Part shown: positions 8,162 through 15,258 of the stretch, piece after piece
How the letters are laid out: each line of letters begins with the position of its first letter
Numbering within the stretch: position 1 is the first letter of the stretch
Assembly (NCBI RefSeq): GCF_000381005.1
Contig: NZ_KB908380.1
Coordinates: forward strand, 124,001 to 188,000
DNA length: 64,000 bases
Source of the DNA: Selenomonas bovis DSM 23594
Lineage (GTDB): Bacteria; Bacillota; Negativicutes; Selenomonadales; Selenomonadaceae
Reading direction: 5' to 3'
Made by a program: the position numbers and the translations under genes
Notes under the pieces: generated by a model
Told to the model about the DNA's origin: nothing
The model's database searches: none
The model's input: the letters and a program-made list of their open reading frames with translations, nothing else

Positions 8162-8190
8162 AGTATAGCACAGCTTCTTTCATACAACAA
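8162..8190 (-). promoter_or_regulatory. Promoter of the permease gene
   Basis: On the minus strand TTGTTG is separated by exactly 17 bases from TATACT. No other good promoter lies between the terminator and the permease start. Confidence 0.55.
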
Positions 8191-8216
8191 TGAGCCGATT
8201 GAACAAAAAACAGGGC

Positions 8217-8230
8217 GATGATTGTGTACG
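8217..8230. promoter_or_regulatory. Candidate operator, ATGATTGTG motif
   Basis: The sequence GATGATTGTGTACG lies ~30 bases upstream of the permease -35 box. A closely related motif occurs twice upstream of the aldehyde dehydrogenase operon promoter (16887-16899 and 16921-16933). Shared upstream motifs suggest one regulator for both units. Confidence 0.35.
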
Positions 8231-8250
8231 ATAAACAATATGTGTATTTA

Positions 8251-10383
8251 TCAAGAGGACGCTGTTAACATTTCTCCATCACTTTCCTCTGTTTTGTCGG
8301 CAGAAAGGCAATCAGCGATCAGCTCGGCGATGTCTTTGACGGCAAGCTCTTTCTCCATGCCTTCCGTCTTCACGGCGTCATCAAACATCGCGAGGCAGTA
8401 CGGGCAGGCGACGGCGAGCACATCAGGATGCGCGCTCTCCTTGATCTCGCGCAGGCGCAGCGAGCTGACCTTCTCCTTCTCCGGCACATTGAACCAGGCG
8501 TTGCCGCCGCCCGCGCCGCAGCAGAAGCTCGTATCCCGGCACTTTTCCGGCTCGACGAGGGAGGCGCCCGGCAGCTTCTCTATGACCGTGCGCGGTGCAT
8601 CGTAGATGCCGTTCATCCTGCCGAGATTGCAGGGATCGTGATAGGCGATGTGCGCGAGCTTCGCGTCCTTGGCGGCCAGCGGCAGCTTGCCCTCCTGCAC
8701 GAGCTGCGCGAGGAGCTCCGTGTGGTGGATGACCTTGAGCTCGAGACCGAAGTCCTTGTACTCATGCAAGAGCGTGTTGTAGCAATGCGGGCACGCCGTG
8801 ATGAACGTCTTATCCGCATAGGGTTCGAGATACTGGACATTCTCCATCGCGAGCAGCTGGAACCTGCCCTCCTCGCCGAGGCGTTTGACGACCTCGCCGC
8901 AGCATTTCTCCTCCGCGAGGATGGCGAAGTTCACGCCAGCTGCCTGAAGCACGCGGATGATAGCGCGCGTAACTTCCTGGTTGCGCTGACCATAGGCACC
9001 CGCGCAGCCGACCCAGAAGATATAGTCAGCATCCGGATTGTCCTCGATGTCGGGAATCCCATCATCGAGCAGCCACTCCATGCGCTCATAGGACGGCATG
9101 GCGTAGGGATTGCCATTGCGTTCGACCGCAGAGAGCAACGCTGCCTGCTTGTCCATGATCTCTCCCTTGGAGAAGAGATGGCGCCTGAGATCGAGCGTGT
9201 ACTCGACATGATGGATGGAGGCAGGACACTCCTCCATGCAGGCACCGCAGTTCAGGCAGGACCAGGCGGCATTCTCCGTGATTACGCCATCCGTGAAGAC
9301 GTCGGCGCCCTCTCCTTCCTCGACGCTGTCCTCATCGAGAACGAAATCACTTGCCTCCGCCCTTTTCATGCCGAGGGACACCGGCGGCGCCTGGAGCGTC
9401 TTCTTGAGTCCCTGCACGAGCAGGCGCGGCGAGAGCTCACGTCCAGCGACGTGCGCGGGGCAGACGCGCTCACAGCGTCCGCAGTTGATGCAGGCGTCGA
9501 GCTCGAGGCAGCGCTTCCAGTCAAGGTCTTTCACTGTCGCGATGCCCATCTGCGGCTCGGCGTCATCGTCCTCCGCCATCTCCATGAGGTTAAAAGGCAT
9601 GGAGAGCTTCGCCTTCGGCACGCCAATCGTTTCGAGAAAGAGATGCACGGGGATCGCGACAATGTGGAAGAGCTTCGTAAACGGCACGATGGCGAGCATC
9701 GTGAGCGCCGCGAAGAGATGCACCCACCAGAGCACCGGATAGGCAGATGGCACGGCAGCCGCCGGCACGAATGCCGCAAAGATGCTGCCGACATAGGAGT
9801 AGCCGCCCCAGGCGACGGGATGCGCCGCGAGGCGCATGCCCTCGAGCAAGAGGCCGCTCACGCCGAGGAACAGGAGCAGGAGCAGCACGGGAACTGCGTC
9901 GCGCGTGTTCTCGAGGTAGTCAGGCTTCGCGAGCAACCGGCGTCCGAGCGCCATGAGGCAGCCCGCCACGAAGAAGAGCGCCGCCGTATCGAGTGCGAAT
10001 TCGAAGAAGAAGTAGGTGCCGTTTTTGAGGACCGTCACACCGATATGCGAGAGGAGGTCCTGCTGGAGCGCCACGGTCATCGTACCGAGCGTAAGGAGGA
10101 GCATGCCTCCGTAGATGAACCAGTGGAACGCCCCCGCAAAGGGACGGCGCGTGATCTTCTTGTGCAGGAGACCCAGGGACACCACGTTCCTGAGGCGCGC
10201 CATGCCCGTCTCCTTCGCATCCGCCACAAGCTCGGCAAGCGCCGCCTGTGGGCGGATGCCGTAGCGCAGGAAGCGCCGATAAAATCCGTAGGCCATCACG
10301 CCGATGAAGACGAGCGACAGCGGATAAATGACTGCGCCCGCGGCCTTTGGCATGAATGGCAAAAATTCCCTTACTGCATCCAT
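8251..10383 (-). CDS. Membrane Fe-S oxidoreductase, Etf:(mena)quinone oxidoreductase type
   Basis: This 710-residue protein begins at the ATG at 10383 (a GTG at 10392 is also possible). Residues ~1-250 hold about six membrane helices of the nitrate-reductase-gamma type. Two 4Fe-4S motifs follow, CINCGRCERVCP and CLNCGACMEECP, and then two CCG domains (GCAGAYG..CCGEVV, and HDPCNLG..CCGAGGG). This is the layout of the DUF224 proteins next to etfBA that pass electrons from Etf to menaquinone, known from syntrophic fatty-acid oxidisers. It is the last gene of the leftward operon, 26 bases after etfA, and probably delivers the pathway's electrons to the quinone pool. Confidence 0.8.
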   Translation of the reverse strand: MDAVREFLPFMPKAAGAVIYPLSLVFIGVMAYGFYRRFLRYGIRPQAALAELVADAKETGMARLRNVVSLGLLHKKITRRPFAGAFHWFIYGGMLLLTLGTMTVALQQDLLSHIGVTVLKNGTYFFFEFALDTAALFFVAGCLMALGRRLLAKPDYLENTRDAVPVLLLLLFLGVSGLLLEGMRLAAHPVAWGGYSYVGSIFAAFVPAAAVPSAYPVLWWVHLFAALTMLAIVPFTKLFHIVAIPVHLFLETIGVPKAKLSMPFNLMEMAEDDDAEPQMGIATVKDLDWKRCLELDACINCGRCERVCPAHVAGRELSPRLLVQGLKKTLQAPPVSLGMKRAEASDFVLDEDSVEEGEGADVFTDGVITENAAWSCLNCGACMEECPASIHHVEYTLDLRRHLFSKGEIMDKQAALLSAVERNGNPYAMPSYERMEWLLDDGIPDIEDNPDADYIFWVGCAGAYGQRNQEVTRAIIRVLQAAGVNFAILAEEKCCGEVVKRLGEEGRFQLLAMENVQYLEPYADKTFITACPHCYNTLLHEYKDFGLELKVIHHTELLAQLVQEGKLPLAAKDAKLAHIAYHDPCNLGRMNGIYDAPRTVIEKLPGASLVEPEKCRDTSFCCGAGGGNAWFNVPEKEKVSSLRLREIKESAHPDVLAVACPYCLAMFDDAVKTEGMEKELAVKDIAELIADCLSADKTEESDGEMLTASS

Positions 10384-10409
10384 TCTGCTCACCGCCCTCC
10401 TAGTTCCTT

Positions 10410-11270
10410 TCAGTCGCCGATGGCTTCCTCAAGCGCCGGCAGGACCTCATAGAGGTCGCCGACGATGCCGTAGTCCGCGAATTGGAAAATCGGCGCCTTC
10501 TTATTGTTGTTCACCGCCACGATAATCTTGGAATCCTTCATGCCGGCGAAGTGCTGAATCGCGCCAGAAATGCCGAGCGCGATGTAGAGATCCGGCTTGA
10601 CGAGCGCGCCCGTGATGCCGACCTGATGCTCCTGCGGCAGCCACTTGAGCTCCTCAGCGATGGGCCGCGAGCAGCCGATCTCCGCGCCGAGCTTCGCGGC
10701 AAGCGCCTCGACAGCGCTGATGTCTTCCTTCTTGGCGACGCCGCGCCCGAAGGAGACGATGCGCTTCGCCTTCGTGAGGTCGACGGTCTTCGCGAGCGGC
10801 TCCGTCTTCACGAGCTCCTTGCTTGGCGCGGCGGCAGCCGCGGGCGCGGCCGCGGCCTCGAAGCTCCCGGCCGTCTCTACGCCCGCGAGCGCGGAGAGCG
10901 CGACCGTGAGCACGGCCGTCTCCGTCTCGAAGGCGAAATTCCCCACGGCGATGCCGCCGTAGATCGCGCGCTTCGCCGTGAGCTTGCCATCCTGCGCGGC
11001 GAGCGAGAGCGCCTCGGTGACGCAGCCCGTATCGATGAGCTGCGCGGCGCGCGCCATGACCTCGTTGCCCTTCTTCGACGCCGGTGCGATGAGCACCGCA
11101 GCGCCTGCCGCTTCCGCGGCTGCCTTCACGGCCGCCGCCTCCTGCTCCGGGAAAGCGCTTCCCGCCTTCAGATAAACGATGCTGCCCTCTGCGAGGGGAG
11201 CTGCGAGCGCAGCGAGACGGCCTGCCGTCTCTTCTGCTGCCGCGTAGATCAATACTTTATATGCGCCCAT
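10410..11270 (-). CDS. etfA: Electron transfer flavoprotein alpha subunit
   Basis: The ATG at 11270 overlaps the etfB stop by one base (TGATG), so translation is coupled; 286 residues result. The N-terminal half is the Etf alpha/beta domain. After an Ala-Pro-rich linker (AAAAPAAAAAPSK) comes the FAD domain with its hallmarks: VSFGRGV, GCSRPIAEE, QVGITG, LYIALGISGAIQHFAGM and ADYGIVGD. The protein binds FAD and shuttles electrons from a dehydrogenase to the membrane oxidoreductase encoded next. Whether this Etf bifurcates cannot be decided from motifs alone. Confidence 0.95.
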   Translation of the reverse strand: MGAYKVLIYAAAEETAGRLAALAAPLAEGSIVYLKAGSAFPEQEAAAVKAAAEAAGAAVLIAPASKKGNEVMARAAQLIDTGCVTEALSLAAQDGKLTAKRAIYGGIAVGNFAFETETAVLTVALSALAGVETAGSFEAAAAPAAAAAPSKELVKTEPLAKTVDLTKAKRIVSFGRGVAKKEDISAVEALAAKLGAEIGCSRPIAEELKWLPQEHQVGITGALVKPDLYIALGISGAIQHFAGMKDSKIIVAVNNNKKAPIFQFADYGIVGDLYEVLPALEEAIGD

Positions 11271-12049
11271 CAGTTCATCACCTTCTCTTCCTCCAGATAC
11301 TTCACAAGCGTCTTCGCGGCCTCGGCAGGCGTGCCGTCGATCATGATGTTCTTGCGCTCCTGCTCGGGAATCTCGTAGCCGAGCATCGTGACGGCCGGCA
11401 TCTCGAGCACGCTGTCCTCGAGGCCGAGATCCTTGAGCTTCCACTGCTTGATGCGGTCGGAGCGGACCTTCATGATCTGGATGGCGGTCGGCAGGCGCGG
11501 CACGTTGATGGCGCTGCTCACCGTGAGCAGGGCCGGCAGCGGGCCTTTGACCGTCTCAGCCGTATCCTCAAGCGTGCTCACCGCCTCATAGCCGCCTTCG
11601 GTCGCCTGGAGCGCCGTGACATAGCTGACCGCAGGCAGGTCGAGGCGCGCGGCGACGCGTGCGCCCGTCTGGCTGTTGTAGCCATCCTCGGAGACCTCGC
11701 CGCAGAGGACGAGATCGACGGGAGCGAGTTTCTCGACCATCTTCGAGAGAATCAGCGAGACCTGCGCCGTATCGAGCTGCTGGCGCGGGGAGACCGTGAG
11801 CAGATAGGCGTTATCTGCGCCCATCGCGAGCGCCTCCTTGAGTGTTTTGACCGCGTCGCGCGGTCCGATGGAGATGAGCGAGACCGTCGCTCCGAGCTCC
11901 TTCTTGAGCTTCACCGCCTCCTCGACGGCGTTTTTATCGTAGTCGTTGATCTTCGTGGAAAGACCGCGCAGCACGAGCTCGTTCGTCTTCTTGTCGACAT
12001 GGATCTCCGTGCTGTCCACGACATGTTTCACACAAACAACAATGTGCAT
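11270..12049 (-). CDS. etfB: Electron transfer flavoprotein beta subunit
   Basis: The start at 12049 (MHIVVCVKHVVDSTEIHVD) follows GGAGGTGT at good spacing; 259 residues. Etf-beta signatures include NDYDKNAVEEAVKLK, SIGPRDAVKTLKEALAMGADNA, and the SDRIKQWKLKDL region near the C-terminus. It forms the heterodimer with EtfA. The gene is separated from the preceding small gene by ~115 bases that contain a stem-loop at 12076-12112. Confidence 0.95.
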   Translation of the reverse strand: MHIVVCVKHVVDSTEIHVDKKTNELVLRGLSTKINDYDKNAVEEAVKLKKELGATVSLISIGPRDAVKTLKEALAMGADNAYLLTVSPRQQLDTAQVSLILSKMVEKLAPVDLVLCGEVSEDGYNSQTGARVAARLDLPAVSYVTALQATEGGYEAVSTLEDTAETVKGPLPALLTVSSAINVPRLPTAIQIMKVRSDRIKQWKLKDLGLEDSVLEMPAVTMLGYEIPEQERKNIMIDGTPAEAAKTLVKYLEEEKVMN

Positions 12050-12075
12050 GCCAGACACCTCCTATATACAGAAAC

Positions 12076-12112
12076 GCCGGGAGATGTACGCCTCATCTCT
12101 GCATCTCCCGGC
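12076..12112. other. Intercistronic stem-loop between the small gene and etfB
   Basis: GCCGGGAGATG at 12076-12086 is complementary to CATCTCCCGGC at 12102-12112. The minus-strand side is not followed by a T-run, so it looks like an mRNA processing or stabilising hairpin rather than a full terminator. Confidence 0.5.
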
Positions 12113-12164
12113 ATTTCCCGGCTTTTCTCACATGAGCCGCCAGAAACGGCTCGCAAAAGCTGCC

Positions 12165-12365
12165 TCAGCTCTCAAGCTCTTCTTTCGTGTAGCCCGGCAG
12201 GCAGCGGCAGGCTTCCTGCTCGTGCATCCACGTGAGATAGAGCATGCGATCCTGATGCATCTTCTTAATCGCCTCGTCATTCACCGTGTGCTGATGGAGA
12301 TACTCCGTCATCCGCCAAGGCTCGACTTCGTAGTAACCGTCTTTCTTTACAACCTTCTCAGCCAT
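12165..12365 (-). CDS. Small 66-residue protein of the Etf operon, unknown
   Basis: The ATG at 12365 sits 3 bases after the stop of the Fe-S gene, with GAGGTG overlapping that stop, so the gene is almost certainly translated. The protein is charged, has no membrane helix and carries a single CRC pair (EACRCLPGY) near the C-terminus, plus WRMTEYLHQH and YLTWMHEQE. I do not recognise a family. Its place between the Fe-S subunit and EtfB suggests an accessory subunit or assembly factor of the oxidase complex. Confidence 0.65.
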   Translation of the reverse strand: MAEKVVKKDGYYEVEPWRMTEYLHQHTVNDEAIKKMHQDRMLYLTWMHEQEACRCLPGYTKEELES

Positions 12366-12368
12366 TTC

Positions 12369-13586
12369 TCACACCTCGATTCCCATGCAGTAAGCGACGA
12401 CTTCCAGGATGTGCACCGGCTCGATGTTGATGCCGGACTTCGTCTTCGTCTCGGCGAACATGTCCTTGCAGTGCGGGCACGCGAGCAGCAGCACCTCGGC
12501 GCCGACATCGTTCGCGTGGCGCAGGCGGCGCACGCCGATCTTGTAGGCGATATCCGGCAGCGCCTTGCGGAACGCGCCGGAGACGCCGTTGCCGCAGCAG
12601 TACTTCCACTGGAGAATCGGCTTCTCGATATCAGCGTGCGTGCCAGGCAGGGCCGCGATGATCTCGCGCGGCGCCTGGTAATTGCCGCAAAGCTTGTTGA
12701 GGCTGCACGGATCATGGTACGTGACATTCTTATTGTACGGCTTCACGAACGCGATCTTATCCGCCTTGATGAGGTCGTTGACGTAGTCCGTGATGTAGAC
12801 AACCTCGAACGGCAGCGTGCCGCAGTAGCGCGGATACTCCTTGATGAAGTAGGAGTACTCATGCGGGTTGACGAGGATGACCGTCTTGGCACCAGCGGCT
12901 TTGAGGTCGGCAACGTTCTTCTTTGCCGCCTCAACCCATTTGTCCTCATCCGTCTCGTAAAGCTCGCCCGTCGTGACGTGCGGATGCTTGAGGATGCCGA
13001 ATTCCACTCCGGCTGCCTTGAGGATCTTCGCCGCAGCGATCGGCACTTCGCGCGTCTGGAACGCATTGTAGTAATCGACGAACATCATCGTCTCGCCGGA
13101 GAACGGCAGATCGAGGCCAACAGACCAGCTCGTGAGCTCCTCATCGGGACCTGCATCGTGCGCGAGGTGCTCATCGATGACCTGCTGCACCTCGTCGAAC
13201 CCGTCGTAGTCGATGCCCTGCGCGTGGAGATCGCGGCGCATCTTGCGCACGAGATCGACGGTCGTCGTCGCATAGTGGTAGAAATCGCCGCCGAACATCG
13301 TGTTCGGGCACTTGAGCTCGCACTGGCCGCACTCGAGGCAGTGAATGAACTCGTTCTTCATCTCGGGGAGACTTGCGTTGCCGCGCGCGAGCGCCAGCGT
13401 CGAGGTGTGCACGCCGTAGGACGTGTAGGACTCGTTGCGCTCCTCGACGTAGTCAGGACACCACTCACGGCAGAATTTATGGCGGCAGGCAAAGACGTTG
13501 TAGCAATCCTTCGTTAATTCGTCCGAGATGGGCGCATCCTTTTTGACCGGCTCATCGTAGAATTCCTTATAGCTGAGTATTTCCAT
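12369..13586 (-). CDS. (Fe-S)-binding CCG-domain oxidoreductase subunit
   Basis: The start at 13586 (MEILSYKEFY) has GGAGGG six bases upstream; 405 residues. The N-terminus has an unusual Cys set (CYNVFACRHKFCREWCP) and a normal CLECGQCELKCP 4Fe-4S motif. CCG-type half-domains follow (HDPCSLNKLCG, KYCCGNGVSG, LLACPHCKDMF). Such proteins are the Fe-S partner of GlcD-like FAD oxidases in glycolate or lactate oxidation. Here it lies directly after the FAD oxidase (33 bases) and before the Etf genes, so it probably relays electrons from flavin to Etf. Confidence 0.85.
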   Translation of the reverse strand: MEILSYKEFYDEPVKKDAPISDELTKDCYNVFACRHKFCREWCPDYVEERNESYTSYGVHTSTLALARGNASLPEMKNEFIHCLECGQCELKCPNTMFGGDFYHYATTTVDLVRKMRRDLHAQGIDYDGFDEVQQVIDEHLAHDAGPDEELTSWSVGLDLPFSGETMMFVDYYNAFQTREVPIAAAKILKAAGVEFGILKHPHVTTGELYETDEDKWVEAAKKNVADLKAAGAKTVILVNPHEYSYFIKEYPRYCGTLPFEVVYITDYVNDLIKADKIAFVKPYNKNVTYHDPCSLNKLCGNYQAPREIIAALPGTHADIEKPILQWKYCCGNGVSGAFRKALPDIAYKIGVRRLRHANDVGAEVLLLACPHCKDMFAETKTKSGINIEPVHILEVVAYCMGIEV

Positions 13587-13619
13587 TTCCAGCCCTCCCT
13601 TTCTATCATGCAAATCATC

Positions 13620-15146
13620 TCAGTAGGCAAGATGCAGGTTGTACTTTCCGGGGTTCATGATGTTATTCGGATCGAACATCTTCTTGATCCGCTTCATGAG
13701 ATCGAACTGACCGTCTGCGAGTTCCTTGTCGATGAGGACATCGATATCGCCCTCGCGGCAGGCGCCGTGGCAGATGGAGATGGAGCCGCCGAGCTCTACG
13801 GCGAGTTCTGCGATCTCGCGCTTCATGTCGAGCCAGCGCTCCCAGAGCTCCGGCGTCATCGCGAGCTCATTGATGAAGACATCGACCTCGGCGAGATAGT
13901 CGCCCCAGGTACGGTACGGACCGCCCGTGTAGATGAAGCAGCCGGCGTCATCGAAGATGCCGTCGTATTTCTCGACGTACTTCTTGACGATCTTGTGCAG
14001 GCCGTGCGTGAACTCGGGGAGTTCGCTGTGGATCATGCAGTTATCCTCACAGTGCCACGACATCGTGACGACCTGACCTGCCTTGTTGCGGCAGTGCACG
14101 GCGAGATGATAGCGGTCGTGGCGGGTCGCCCAGTCGCCCCAGGCCTGTTCCTCGCCGAGGTAGTGGCCGCCCGCGGCCTTCATGATAGAAAGGGACTTCT
14201 TGCGCGCCGCGAGGACTTCGCCTTCCGTGCCGGCGAACGTCGCCATGACGACGCACTTGACGGTCTCCGGCAGGGGGATGAACGCGTCATCGTCGCGGCG
14301 CAGGAAATCGATTTTCTCATCGTCGAACATGATATAGTTGACGGCACACTTGATGCCAGAAATACCCATTTTGAAAAGTGCCTTGTAGGCCGCATCGTAG
14401 CTGGGGAAGCCGAAGTAGGACGGGAACTCGACCTCCGGTTTCGGTGCGCAGTCGAGCACGGCCTCCGTCACGACACCGAGCGTGCCCTGATGGCCGAAGA
14501 AGAGCTCGAGCATGCGGAACCCGGCGGAGGAGTTGCGGCATTTCTTCGAGCCGCCCTTGCCGACGCGGACGATCTGACCGTCGGGGAGGACGACCTCCAT
14601 GCTGCAGACGAGGTTCGCGGGATGGCCGGAGCCTGCGCCCGCGACGCTCCAGCCGTTCGTTCCGATGCGGCCGCCGATGACGGCCGTGCCGTAGGAGGCG
14701 GGATCATCCGGATAATACATGCCGACTTTCGCGAGGACTTTGTTGAGCTCCTGCATATTGACGCCCGGCTGCACCGTGACCGTGCGGTTGATGTCGTCGA
14801 CCTCGAGGATCTCCGCCATGCGCTTCATATCGAGGCAAATGCCCTTGTTGAGCGGGAACGCGCCATCCGCGAGGCCGCAGCCAGCGCCGCGGGGCACGAC
14901 GGGCAGTCGGTACTTGTTCGCGAGCTTCATGACCTCGGAGACTTCATCCGTGTTGCCCGGCAGGACGACGACATCGGGGATGTGATCCTCCCAGCGCTGC
15001 ATCGGGAACGGGGCGCAGGACGCGGCGCGGATCGCGCGGTCGTGCATGCTCGTCATGACGTTTTCCTTGCCGACGATGTCCTCGAGCTCCTCGATGTGGT
15101 CGGCGACATTGCCGTAGTTAAACTTGCTGAAATCTATTTTGCTCAT
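13620..15146 (-). CDS. FAD-binding oxidase of the GlcD superfamily, divergent active site
   Basis: The 508-residue protein starts at 15146 after GAGGAGGAGTG. The PCMH-type FAD domain is clear: DVVVLPGNTDEVSEVMKLAN, the PRGAGCGLADGAFP loop, IGGRIGTNGWSVAGAGSG, FFGHQGTLGVVTEAVL. The C-terminus ends FDPNNIMNPGKYNL as in the family. However, the two catalytic-domain hallmarks kept by the paralogue at 33744 (GHAGDGN and GEHGIG) are replaced by WHCEDNCMIHSE and SICHGACREGD. A substrate other than a simple 2-hydroxy acid is therefore likely. With its neighbours it would reduce Etf. Confidence 0.8.
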   Translation of the reverse strand: MSKIDFSKFNYGNVADHIEELEDIVGKENVMTSMHDRAIRAASCAPFPMQRWEDHIPDVVVLPGNTDEVSEVMKLANKYRLPVVPRGAGCGLADGAFPLNKGICLDMKRMAEILEVDDINRTVTVQPGVNMQELNKVLAKVGMYYPDDPASYGTAVIGGRIGTNGWSVAGAGSGHPANLVCSMEVVLPDGQIVRVGKGGSKKCRNSSAGFRMLELFFGHQGTLGVVTEAVLDCAPKPEVEFPSYFGFPSYDAAYKALFKMGISGIKCAVNYIMFDDEKIDFLRRDDDAFIPLPETVKCVVMATFAGTEGEVLAARKKSLSIMKAAGGHYLGEEQAWGDWATRHDRYHLAVHCRNKAGQVVTMSWHCEDNCMIHSELPEFTHGLHKIVKKYVEKYDGIFDDAGCFIYTGGPYRTWGDYLAEVDVFINELAMTPELWERWLDMKREIAELAVELGGSISICHGACREGDIDVLIDKELADGQFDLMKRIKKMFDPNNIMNPGKYNLHLAY

Positions 15147-15258
15147 TCTACACTCCTCCTCCTACTCTCTATGACACACAGTTCGAATGATTGCCAAAAA
15201 TCAATTTACTGCATCGGCCTCACCTCCCCAATGGGGTGGCCCGCCCCATCTGATATCG

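Noticed and set aside
10410-12049. Calling the Etf electron-bifurcating
   Set aside because: Bifurcating and non-bifurcating Etf cannot be told apart safely by eye; a membrane quinone oxidoreductase beside it rather favours plain electron transfer.
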